Both the position numbers and the translations under genes were made by a program. Positions 1 through 5,551 of a stretch of 9,405 nt of DNA are shown here, one piece after another; positions within the stretch are counted from its first letter, which is position 1, and every line of letters starts with the position of its first letter. The DNA is taken from positions 1 to 9,405 of the forward strand of contig DATBFJ010000063.1 in NCBI GenBank assembly GCA_036558545.1, read 5' to 3'. The DNA is from JALYGJ01 sp036558545 (GTDB lineage Bacteria; Chloroflexota; Limnocylindria; Limnocylindrales; CSP1-4). The notes under the pieces were generated by a model, which saw only the letters and a program-made list of their open reading frames with translations, was not told the DNA's origin and searched no databases.

Positions 1-858
1 GAGGTGGCCCGCCGCCTCATGCGCCCGCATGCCCAGCTCCGGGTAGCCCCGGCCGAACCACGGGTCGAGGAACCACGTGTCGCGCGTTGCCCGGTACTCG
101 TCCGCGGCATGGACGTCGTTGTCCGAATCGGTCGCCGGCGCGATGTGGTTGATATCGACGGCCACGCCGATTCGCGCGCCGGCGACCTCGCTGCGGATTG
201 CCTGCGCGGCCGCGGCATGGGCGCGGATCTCGTTGTCGGCCACGCGCATCGCCGTCGGCCAATCGCGCAGACCCGGAGCATGGATTCCGTCGGCGTGAGC
301 GAGGAAGGCGAACACGGCTGGCTCGTTGAAGGTCATCCAGTCGGAGACCGAATCGCCAAAGCGTGTGGCCACGACATGGGCGTAATCGGTGAACCAGCCC
401 ACGATGTCCGGGTTGGCGAAGCCGCCTCGATCCTGGAGCGCCTGCGGGAGGTCCCAGTGGAAGAGGTTGAGCGTCGGTGAGATGCCCGCCGCCGCGAGCT
501 GGTCGATGAGCCGACGGTAGAAGTCGATCCCCTTCTGGTTCGGCCGGCCGTGGCCGGTCGGGAAGATGCGCGGCCAGGCAACGCTGAACCGGTAGGTCTT
601 TGCGCCGAGCTCGGCCATCATCCGAACGTCGTCGCGGTAGCGGTGGTAGTGGTCGCAGGCGACGTCACCGGTATCGCCGTTGAGTGTCTTGCCCGGCGTG
701 TGAGAGAACGTGTCCCAGATCGATGGTCCGCGGCCGTCCTCTTTGACTGCGCCCTCTATCTGGTACGCGGAAGCAGCGAAGCCCCAGCGAAAGTCGTCCG
801 GAAAACGCTCGGCAAGCATGCCTGGATGGGTTTCGTATTCGGATTCTTCGGCACTCAC
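1..858 (-). CDS. Glycoside hydrolase family 1 beta-glucosidase, N-terminal part (cut by window edge)
   Basis: Predicted retaining beta-glucosidase/beta-glycosidase of family GH1, probably cytoplasmic because no signal peptide is visible. The 286 visible codons run open to the window edge; full GH1 enzymes are about 440-480 residues, so roughly the last third is missing. Seen in the translation: the GH1 N-terminal signature FRWGFAASAYQIEGA (about residues 23-37), the substrate-pocket segment NLFHWDLPQAL, and TFNEP, whose Glu179 is the family's general acid/base. The nucleophile Glu (ENG-type motif) would lie outside the window. I chose the GTG at 858, which begins 4 nt after the histidine kinase stop and implies translational coupling, as no clear Shine-Dalgarno is visible. 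An in-frame ATG at 819, just before the conserved core, is an alternative start. Family assignment is very secure; the sugar specificity is unknown. Confidence 0.95.
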   Translation of the reverse strand, partial: MSAEESEYETHPGMLAERFPDDFRWGFAASAYQIEGAVKEDGRGPSIWDTFSHTPGKTLNGDTGDVACDHYHRYRDDVRMMAELGAKTYRFSVAWPRIFPTGHGRPNQKGIDFYRRLIDQLAAAGISPTLNLFHWDLPQALQDRGGFANPDIVGWFTDYAHVVATRFGDSVSDWMTFNEPAVFAFLAHADGIHAPGLRDWPTAMRVADNEIRAHAAAAQAIRSEVAGARIGVAVDINHIAPATDSDNDVHAADEYRATRDTWFLDPWFGRGYPELGMRAHEAAGHL

Positions 859-862
859 GTGC

Positions 863-2356
863 CTATTCTGACGGGCCGTCGTCCGTGGTTTGCGGCTCGG
901 ATTCTTCGTCGGTATCGTCCTGAAGCTCGTCCTCTACGGCCTCCGGCTTGCCGTCGCGGGGCAGTGTCAACGTGAAGGTTGCGCCACCGCCAGGCGTGTT
1001 CGAGTAGGAGATCTCGCCGCCGTGTGCGGTCGCGACCGAGGCCGCGATCGACAGCCCCAGTCCGGAGCCGCCTCGATCGCGCGTCCTCGCGGAGTCGGCG
1101 CGGTAGAAGCGGTCGAAAATGTGCTCGACGTGGGTCGGGTCGATGCCCGGCCCATGGTCGGCGACCTTCAGCGTCGAGTAGCCGTTACGGGCGCTGAGTC
1201 CCACTTCGATCGGCGTATCGGGCGGCGTATGCACACGGACGTTGGTCACCAGGTTGCCGATGACCTGGCGCAGTCGATCCTCGTCGCCACTGACGACTAC
1301 GTTCGACTCGACATTTGCCTCTACCGGGCGCTCCGGATCGACGGCACGCAGATCGAGCAACGCGTCGTTTACGAGCTCGCTCAGGGGTACTGGGTCGTGG
1401 CGCAGCGGACGGCCCTGGTCGAGGCGCGCAAGGAGAAGCATGTCCTCGACGAGCGCAGCCATGCGCCGGCTCTCACTGCCAATGCGGGCCATGGCCTGGT
1501 CCATGTCCTCGCGATCGGATAACCCGCCTGCGCGGTAGAGCTCCGAATATCCCCGCACTGCCGTCAGCGGCGTGCGCAGCTCGTGCGACGCATCGGCGAC
1601 GAAACGACGCAGCTGACTCTCGCTCCGATCCTTGGCCACGAGCGCGGCGTGCTGGCTATCGAAGAGGCCCTGGATCTGGTCGAGCATCGTATCGAAGGCG
1701 TGACCCAGCCGGCCAATCTCCGAGCCATCGTCGGGCACGCCAACGCGCTGGGAAAGGTCGCCTTCTGAGATTCGCTCGGCGGTCGTGGTGATGCTCTCGA
1801 GCGGCCTGAGGTCGCGACGGATGATGAACCAGCCGATGATCAGGATCAGCGCAAGCACGACCAATCCAACAATCGCGAGAGTGCGCGTCAAGACGGCGAC
1901 GGACGCGTCGATGCCGTCCTCTGGCGCCGCGAACACGGCGACCACCGGCTGAGGCCCGAGCTGGCCACGCACGCGGATCGCGCGGTAGGCAAGACCCCCA
2001 TCGGTCGACGAGAGCTGGACCACCGTGTTCATCGGCAGTGTGCGCGGATCGCCCCCCGGAATGTCGGGGAACGGGTCGGGCGAGGAAGCGATGCCCGAAG
2101 GCACTCGCCCGAGCTCGCTGAACGACGTGTCGTAGAGAATCAGGGCGAACCGCCGGCCGGTCGCGTCGTTGTCGGTCTGGCCGGGTGGCGTGACCAGCGT
2201 CTCGCCCGACGCGGCACTCCGCAGATCGTCGTCGAGCTGATCGACGAGACTGCGCTGCGTCAGCACGATGACGACGACGCCGGAGACGACCAGCGCGGTC
2301 GTCAGCAGGATCCCGAGCGTCAGCAGCAGCCGCGCCCGGAGAGTCAGGCGAAGCAG
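863..2356 (-). CDS. Membrane sensor histidine kinase (PhoR-like, two-component)
   Basis: Sensor kinase partner of the adjacent response regulator. Counting from a CTG start at 2356 (497 aa): TM1 about residues 6-32, an extracytoplasmic sensor region to about 155, TM2 about 158-180, a HAMP linker, the HisKA segment FVADASHELRTPL with phospho-acceptor His258, then HATPase_c with the N box (Asn372), DHGPGI (Asp400) and GGSGLGLSI. All catalytic motifs are intact. The C-terminus ends in an acidic Asp/Glu-rich tail of about 26 residues. The first conventional start is a GTG at 2266, but that would delete TM1. The frame is open upstream and encodes LRARLLLTLGILLTTALV, a typical kinase TM1, with no ATG, GTG or TTG. 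CTG at 2356 has GAGG 9 nt upstream and sits 1 nt after the regulator's stop, so I infer a CTG start. Overall it resembles mycobacterial PhoR. The extent of the 5' end is the uncertain part. Confidence 0.93.
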   Translation of the reverse strand: MLRLTLRARLLLTLGILLTTALVVSGVVVIVLTQRSLVDQLDDDLRSAASGETLVTPPGQTDNDATGRRFALILYDTSFSELGRVPSGIASSPDPFPDIPGGDPRTLPMNTVVQLSSTDGGLAYRAIRVRGQLGPQPVVAVFAAPEDGIDASVAVLTRTLAIVGLVVLALILIIGWFIIRRDLRPLESITTTAERISEGDLSQRVGVPDDGSEIGRLGHAFDTMLDQIQGLFDSQHAALVAKDRSESQLRRFVADASHELRTPLTAVRGYSELYRAGGLSDREDMDQAMARIGSESRRMAALVEDMLLLARLDQGRPLRHDPVPLSELVNDALLDLRAVDPERPVEANVESNVVVSGDEDRLRQVIGNLVTNVRVHTPPDTPIEVGLSARNGYSTLKVADHGPGIDPTHVEHIFDRFYRADSARTRDRGGSGLGLSIAASVATAHGGEISYSNTPGGGATFTLTLPRDGKPEAVEDELQDDTDEESEPQTTDDGPSE

Positions 2357-2357
2357 G

Positions 2358-3080
2358 TCAGGCAGCCTCGGCGCGCAGCGTGTAACCGAAGCCGCGCACC
2401 GTACGTATCAATGGATCGTGGTGCGCGTCGAGCTTTCGGCGGAGGTATGAGATGTACGTCTCGACCACATTGTCGTCGCCGTTGAAGTCGTACTGCCACA
2501 CGTGGTCGAGTATCTGCTGCTTGGAAAGCACTCGTTCCGAGTTGAGCAGTAGATAGCGCAGCAGCCGGAACTCGGTCGGCGAAAGGCGAACTTCCTCGCC
2601 CGAGCGCCACACCTGGTGGCGGTCCTCGTCGAGCTCGAGGTCGCGATACTTCAGCCGCTGAGTCTCGCTGCCCGCCGCGGCAGCTTTCGTCCGGCGTAGA
2701 AGGGCACCAATGCGCAGCGTCAGCTCTTCGAGCGAAAACGGCTTGGTGACATAGTCGTCGCCGCCGCGGATGAAGCCGGTGACCCGGTCGTCCTCGGCGT
2801 CGCGGGCGGTCAGGAAGATTACCGGCACAAAATCGCCGTCCGCGCGCAGCCGTCGGCAAACCTCGAAGCCGTCGATATCGGGCAGCATCACGTCGAGCAC
2901 AACGACGTCGGGCGGCGTGCGCGAAGCGGCTTCGAGCGCCGTCATGCCCGTCCGCGCTGTCGTCACTTCGTAGCCCATGTACCGCAGGGCGGTGGAGAGA
3001 AGGTCCGTGATCGAGGATTCGTCGTCAACGACGAGCACGCGGCCGGACGTCTCCGAGCGCGTGCCGTTAGGGGAGGGCAT
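2358..3080 (-). CDS. OmpR/PhoB-class response regulator (PhoP/TrcR-like)
   Basis: Transcription factor phosphorylated by the adjacent kinase. With the ATG at 3080 it is 240 aa, normal for the class. Receiver domain about residues 13-128: acidic pocket Asp19-Asp20, phospho-acceptor Asp63 in VLDVMLP, Thr91 in FLTARD, Tyr110, and Lys113 in TKPF. Winged-helix domain about 143-237 with the segments LSPTEFRLLRYLL, LDHVWQYDFNGDDNVVE and YISYLRRKLD, followed by RGFGYTLR. These recognition-helix segments closely match what I recall of mycobacterial PhoP (LDHVWRYDFGGDVNVVE) and TrcR; PhoP is a closer guide than phosphate-type PhoB. The frame is open upstream to 3248 but the extra residues look non-coding, and the PhoP-like boxes lie there. 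A GTG at 3089, three codons upstream of the ATG, is an equally possible start. It heads a probable three-gene operon with the kinase and the GH1 gene. Confidence 0.96.
   Translation of the reverse strand: MPSPNGTRSETSGRVLVVDDESSITDLLSTALRYMGYEVTTARTGMTALEAASRTPPDVVVLDVMLPDIDGFEVCRRLRADGDFVPVIFLTARDAEDDRVTGFIRGGDDYVTKPFSLEELTLRIGALLRRTKAAAAGSETQRLKYRDLELDEDRHQVWRSGEEVRLSPTEFRLLRYLLLNSERVLSKQQILDHVWQYDFNGDDNVVETYISYLRRKLDAHHDPLIRTVRGFGYTLRAEAA
2366..2369 (-). promoter_or_regulatory. Putative Shine-Dalgarno for histidine kinase CTG start
   Basis: GAGG on the minus strand, 9 nt before the CTG at 2356 and inside the last codons of the response regulator. It is the main sequence support for starting the kinase upstream of the GTG at 2266. 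A four-base match in GC-rich DNA is weak evidence by itself. Confidence 0.4.
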
Positions 3081-3111
3081 CGCTTTCACGTTGAGAATTT
3101 CACTCCGCGAC

Positions 3112-3129
3112 GCTGGGAACTCCCTGTGA
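3112..3129 (-). promoter_or_regulatory. PhoP-like box A (direct-repeat operator)
   Basis: The minus strand reads TCACAGG-gagt-TCCCAGC: two 7-bp half-sites in direct repeat with 11-bp periodicity, ending 32 bp upstream of the response regulator ATG. This spacing is typical of OmpR/PhoB dimers. Each half-site matches the mycobacterial PhoP consensus TCACAGC-N4-TCACAGC at 6 of 7 positions. Position close to the start codon suggests autoregulation (inference). Confidence 0.6.
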
Positions 3130-3193
3130 GTACTCCAATAGATCGTTGAGGCGCTCCGTTGCACGCGACTACTTTCCACATTGTCGGCGTTTC

Positions 3194-3211
3194 TCACAGG
3201 TTGTTCCCAGA
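3194..3211 (+). promoter_or_regulatory. PhoP-like box B (inverted copy of box A)
   Basis: The plus strand reads TCACAGG-ttgt-TCCCAGA, nearly the same sequence and architecture as box A but in the opposite orientation, with centres 82 bp apart. A further half-site (CCACAGG on the minus strand, 3216-3222) lies directly beside it. Repetition of the same two-half-site arrangement in one short intergenic region supports a real operator pair. Confidence 0.55.
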
Positions 3212-3277
3212 TATCCCTGTGGGTTCGCCAAGGTCGACTGATCAACATTCCTCAGTAGAGACGACAAGACGTCGGCC

Positions 3278-3321
3278 CGAGCCACTCTCCTAGTTTCTCC
3301 TCCTCCATGGAGAGTGGCTCG
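3278..3321. repeat. Perfect 13-bp inverted repeat (hairpin-forming)
   Basis: CGAGCCACTCTCC at 3278-3290 is exactly complementary to GGAGAGTGGCTCG at 3309-3321, with an 18-nt loop. The palindrome CTCCATGGAG overlaps the loop and right arm. No T-run follows on either strand, so it is not a canonical intrinsic terminator. It lies between the PAC2 gene and the two-component promoter and might separate the two units, act as an RNA structure in a 5' or 3' UTR, or be a protein-binding site. Confidence 0.7.
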
Positions 3322-3573
3322 AGAAGGCGCCTTGCGCGCCTCCCTCCCTCCCCTTGCGGTGACCACTCCCTCGGTCGCCGCTGCCCGCCGTACTGCACCT
3401 GACGCCCGATCCGCGCGTTGCTTCCTGAGCGTCTCGCTCGCGCACATGCGCACTAGGCCATTGCCGTGGCTCAAGCGCCGTCGTCCGGCTGGGCAGGCCA
3501 TCGGTACGTTGCGCGCGTCCTTGGCGGACGGTTGGCCCGGTCAGCGGTCTCGGTGGCGCGGGCGTCGCGTGGG

Positions 3574-4434
3574 TCAGTGAACCTGGCCGTGGCCCGGTTC
3601 GGAGCCGCGGTCGCGCAGGAACCTCTCGATCTCGCTGATCAGCTCATCACCCTCGGGCAGGCGGGACTCGTCGACCATGGCCTCCAGGCGCTCGACGTAT
3701 GTCCGCGTCTTGTCGTCGGCGGCAGTGGCCGCGTCGAGTCGGCTGCGCAGCAACGAGGCTTCTGAGCGCAGCTCGCTGACGTCGATTTCCGTGTCCAGGT
3801 GGCGGCCGAGCGCCTCAACGAGAGCGATCGCTGCGGGAGCGTACTCACCGCTGATGTAGTGCGGAATCTGGGCGAAATAGCCGACCGTGGGAATACCGGC
3901 ATCGGCAACCGAGATATCGAGAACCGAAACACACGCGGCAGGAACTCGAAGCAATCCGGCCGGCCCCGGCTGTACGTCCCCGCGCAGGAGCCCAGGTCCC
4001 GACTCCGTGCCCAGGATCGGAACGGGTCGGGTGTGCGGAACGGCTGCCGGGATCGCGCCAAGGGTTATCCACTGAGCAACATCGAGCTGACGCGAGAATG
4101 CGACCAGGTCGTCGGCCAGCTCGCGCCAGCGAAAGTCCGGCTCAGGCCCGGTCAGCGCCAGAACATCGGTGTCGCGCAGCACGGTTCGACGGATCGCGAT
4201 CTCCGGCCAGTCGAGCGACGCGGGACGGCCGTCGACGATGTCGAGTGTCGGGCGGCGGGCACGGTAGTCGAACAGGACGTCGGCCTCGAAAGTTGCCACC
4301 GGGCGACTGTCGGTGTCCAACAGAGCATCGATCGCGTTCGTTGCCGCGGAGCCTGCATCGACCCACGCGTCGAATGCGACGACGATGGTCGGCGCAACCA
4401 GATCGCTCAGGTCATTGATGCGGAGCAGGCCCAT
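3574..4434 (-). CDS. PAC2-family protein (proteasome assembly chaperone-like)
   Basis: 286-aa soluble protein of the PAC2 family (Pfam PAC2), a common actinobacterial length. Motifs seen: VVAFDAWVDAG near residues 18-28, FEADVLFDYRARRP at 49-62, GPEPDFRW at 96-103, and GAIPAAVPHTRP at 126-137, followed by PHYISGEY in the second half. The C-terminal portion from about 219 is helical and charged and may form a coiled coil. Eukaryotic PAC2 and archaeal relatives act as proteasome assembly chaperones; the role of bacterial members is unsettled, so a proteasome link is only inferred. It starts with ATG at 4434, 24 nt after the RIO kinase stop, without a clear Shine-Dalgarno, which suggests co-transcription and possibly coupled translation. 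No proteasome gene is visible in this window. Confidence 0.9.
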   Translation of the reverse strand: MGLLRINDLSDLVAPTIVVAFDAWVDAGSAATNAIDALLDTDSRPVATFEADVLFDYRARRPTLDIVDGRPASLDWPEIAIRRTVLRDTDVLALTGPEPDFRWRELADDLVAFSRQLDVAQWITLGAIPAAVPHTRPVPILGTESGPGLLRGDVQPGPAGLLRVPAACVSVLDISVADAGIPTVGYFAQIPHYISGEYAPAAIALVEALGRHLDTEIDVSELRSEASLLRSRLDAATAADDKTRTYVERLEAMVDESRLPEGDELISEIERFLRDRGSEPGHGQVH

Positions 4435-4458
4435 CGGCGAAGGATAGGCCGGGTTCTG

Positions 4459-5274
4459 TTACAGCCTGCGCACGGGCTTCCGCCAGATATCGGCGGCCGG
4501 GCCGTTGAACAGCAGCTCGATCAGTTCGACATAGAAAGGCTCGATGTCGAAGCCGGTCTTGTTCCGTTCGAACCACGCCTGGACGTTCTGCAGATCGCGG
4601 TACAGCAGATCCGGTGCAAACGGGTTATTGAACGAGTCGACGGCCTGCGGAAAATCGATGATCACGAGCCGCCCTTGCCACCAGAGCATGTTGTAGACGC
4701 TCAGGTCGCCGTGGACGATGTGTGCCCCCGCCAGCGCGCGCAGGCTCTCGAGCAGTTGGTCGCGCGCGCTGCGTGCGTCGTCCGCTGATAGGTGGGCGTT
4801 GGCCACGCGGGGGGCCGAGCCTGTCGCGTCGCCGATGTACTCCATGAGCACCCCGTCCTCGGTCTGCTCCACGGGGAAGGGGACCGATGCGCCGGCCGTC
4901 CAGGCCTTTTCCAACGTGGCGAACTCGAGTGCGGGCCATGCCGAAGCGGCCAGTTCGTGACCGAACTTCGAGCCCTGCTCGAGGGCCTTGCGATCGCGCG
5001 CCTTCAGACCCCAGCCGGCGCTGTAAACGCTGTCGGCACGATAGATCGTGCCCTTCGAGAAGCCGAGCGCTTCGAGCTCGCCCTTCTTTGGATAGCGCGG
5101 CCTGTAGCGCTTATGGGCCAGAAGACACGATGCGCCCTCGTCGGCGACGCGCTCGACAAGAAAGACTTCCGCTTCCTTGCCGGACTTGAGCACGCCGGCA
5201 TCGTGATCTTGGTAGCCGTGGGTTATCAGCCAAGGGGGCGCTGGCCGTTCGTCGGCCAACAGGTAGGTAGACAA
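4459..5274 (-). CDS. RIO-family atypical serine protein kinase / ATPase
   Basis: 271-aa cytoplasmic RIO1-type kinase. Seen: a glycine-poor nucleotide loop GVLKSGKEAEVFLV (27-40), Lys55 in AHKRYRP as the likely ATP-binding lysine, the catalytic HGDLSVYN (Asp190, Asn195) and the metal-binding IDFPQAVD (Asp207), the hallmark RIO motif order. The activation loop and substrate lobe of conventional kinases are absent, as expected. Archaeal and eukaryotic RIO proteins act in small-subunit ribosome maturation; bacterial roles are poorly defined, so the substrate here is unknown. It starts with TTG at 5274: a GGAG lies 8 nt upstream, an in-frame TAG lies 36 nt upstream, and no ATG or GTG occurs between them. 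It is preceded by a 128-nt leader that follows an 18-codon ORF and is followed by the PAC2 gene, its probable operon partner. Confidence 0.93.
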   Translation of the reverse strand: MSTYLLADERPAPPWLITHGYQDHDAGVLKSGKEAEVFLVERVADEGASCLLAHKRYRPRYPKKGELEALGFSKGTIYRADSVYSAGWGLKARDRKALEQGSKFGHELAASAWPALEFATLEKAWTAGASVPFPVEQTEDGVLMEYIGDATGSAPRVANAHLSADDARSARDQLLESLRALAGAHIVHGDLSVYNMLWWQGRLVIIDFPQAVDSFNNPFAPDLLYRDLQNVQAWFERNKTGFDIEPFYVELIELLFNGPAADIWRKPVRRL

Positions 5275-5282
5275 GGAAGTGA

Positions 5283-5286
5283 CTCC
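5283..5286 (-). promoter_or_regulatory. Shine-Dalgarno deciding the RIO kinase TTG start
   Basis: GGAG on the minus strand with an 8-nt spacer to the TTG at 5274. Together with the in-frame stop just upstream it fixes the TTG as the only sensible start. Confidence 0.6.
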
Positions 5287-5292
5287 GATGCG

Positions 5293-5327
5293 GGTACGGG
5301 CAGGCGACTACGCGAACCGGCCGTACC
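5293..5327. repeat. 7-bp inverted repeat in the RIO kinase 5' leader
   Basis: GGTACGG at 5293-5299 pairs with CCGTACC at 5321-5327 across a 21-nt loop, ending just upstream of the RIO kinase Shine-Dalgarno. It could form an RNA hairpin in the leader, but a 7-bp stem in GC-rich DNA may arise by chance. Confidence 0.35.
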
Positions 5328-5402
5328 GAGAGTCACAGGACGAGCGGGCCCATCACCTCGCTCCGAAAACGCGGGGGCGCCGCAAACGAGCGCCGGCGAG
5401 GG

Positions 5403-5459
5403 CTAGTTGCCCGGATCAACCTCCAGCCAGCCGGAAAGGGCGGTCGCAACGACAGTCAT
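5403..5459 (-). CDS. Small ORF, 18 aa, candidate leader peptide upstream of RIO kinase
   Basis: Encodes MTVVATALSGWLEVDPGN and ends in TAG. Its ATG is preceded by AAAGGAGAGG (minus strand, 5464-5473), the strongest Shine-Dalgarno in the window, with about 7 nt between GGAG and ATG. It lies in a 277-bp gap between the GGDEF-EAL gene and the RIO kinase, 128 nt before the latter. I recognise no family and no run of a single regulatory amino-acid codon that would mark classical attenuation. It could be a translated leader controlling the RIO/PAC2 operon, an independent small protein, or the remnant start of a degraded gene. The ribosome-binding site is seen; translation is inferred. Confidence 0.5.
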   Translation of the reverse strand: MTVVATALSGWLEVDPGN

Positions 5460-5463
5460 TTGA

Positions 5464-5473
5464 CCTCTCCTTT
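5464..5473 (-). promoter_or_regulatory. Very strong Shine-Dalgarno for the 18-codon ORF
   Basis: The minus strand reads AAAGGAGAGG immediately before TCAA-ATG. It extensively complements the 16S rRNA 3' end, in contrast to the weak or absent sites before most neighbouring genes. Confidence 0.6.
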
Positions 5474-5551
5474 CGAGCGGCGGTAAGTGAGCGGAGGGCA
5501 GTGTGCCGTATTCAGCGCGTGAGCGCAAGTCGCGGTCGGGCGAGACATTTG

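Larger units (their letters stand above)
3081..3573. other. Gene-free regulatory region upstream of the two-component operon
   Basis: About 490 bp between the PAC2 gene's stop and the response regulator start. The half next to the regulator (3081-3250) is less GC-rich than its surroundings and holds two PhoP-like boxes. A long inverted repeat lies at 3278-3321. From about 3322 to 3573 I see only GC-rich sequence with no convincing ORF, tRNA, known riboswitch core or T-tract terminator. No clear -35/-10 pair stands out for the regulator. Confidence 0.6.

Noticed and set aside
3146..3175. Plus-strand promoter TTGAGG-N18-TACTTT
   Set aside because: It would drive no supported plus-strand gene, and its match to consensus is weak.
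3081..3248. Upstream in-frame extension of the response regulator to 3248
   Set aside because: The extra 56 residues do not resemble a receiver domain, and the region holds the PhoP-like boxes and lower GC; family length fits the ATG at 3080.
3169..3285. 38-codon minus-strand ORF starting with GTG within the inverted repeat
   Set aside because: No well-spaced Shine-Dalgarno, it overlaps both the hairpin and box B, and the peptide is unlike known families.
3799..4788. 329-aa plus-strand open frame
   Set aside because: It is antisense to the PAC2 and RIO genes, whose domain motifs are unambiguous; long antisense frames are expected in high-GC DNA.
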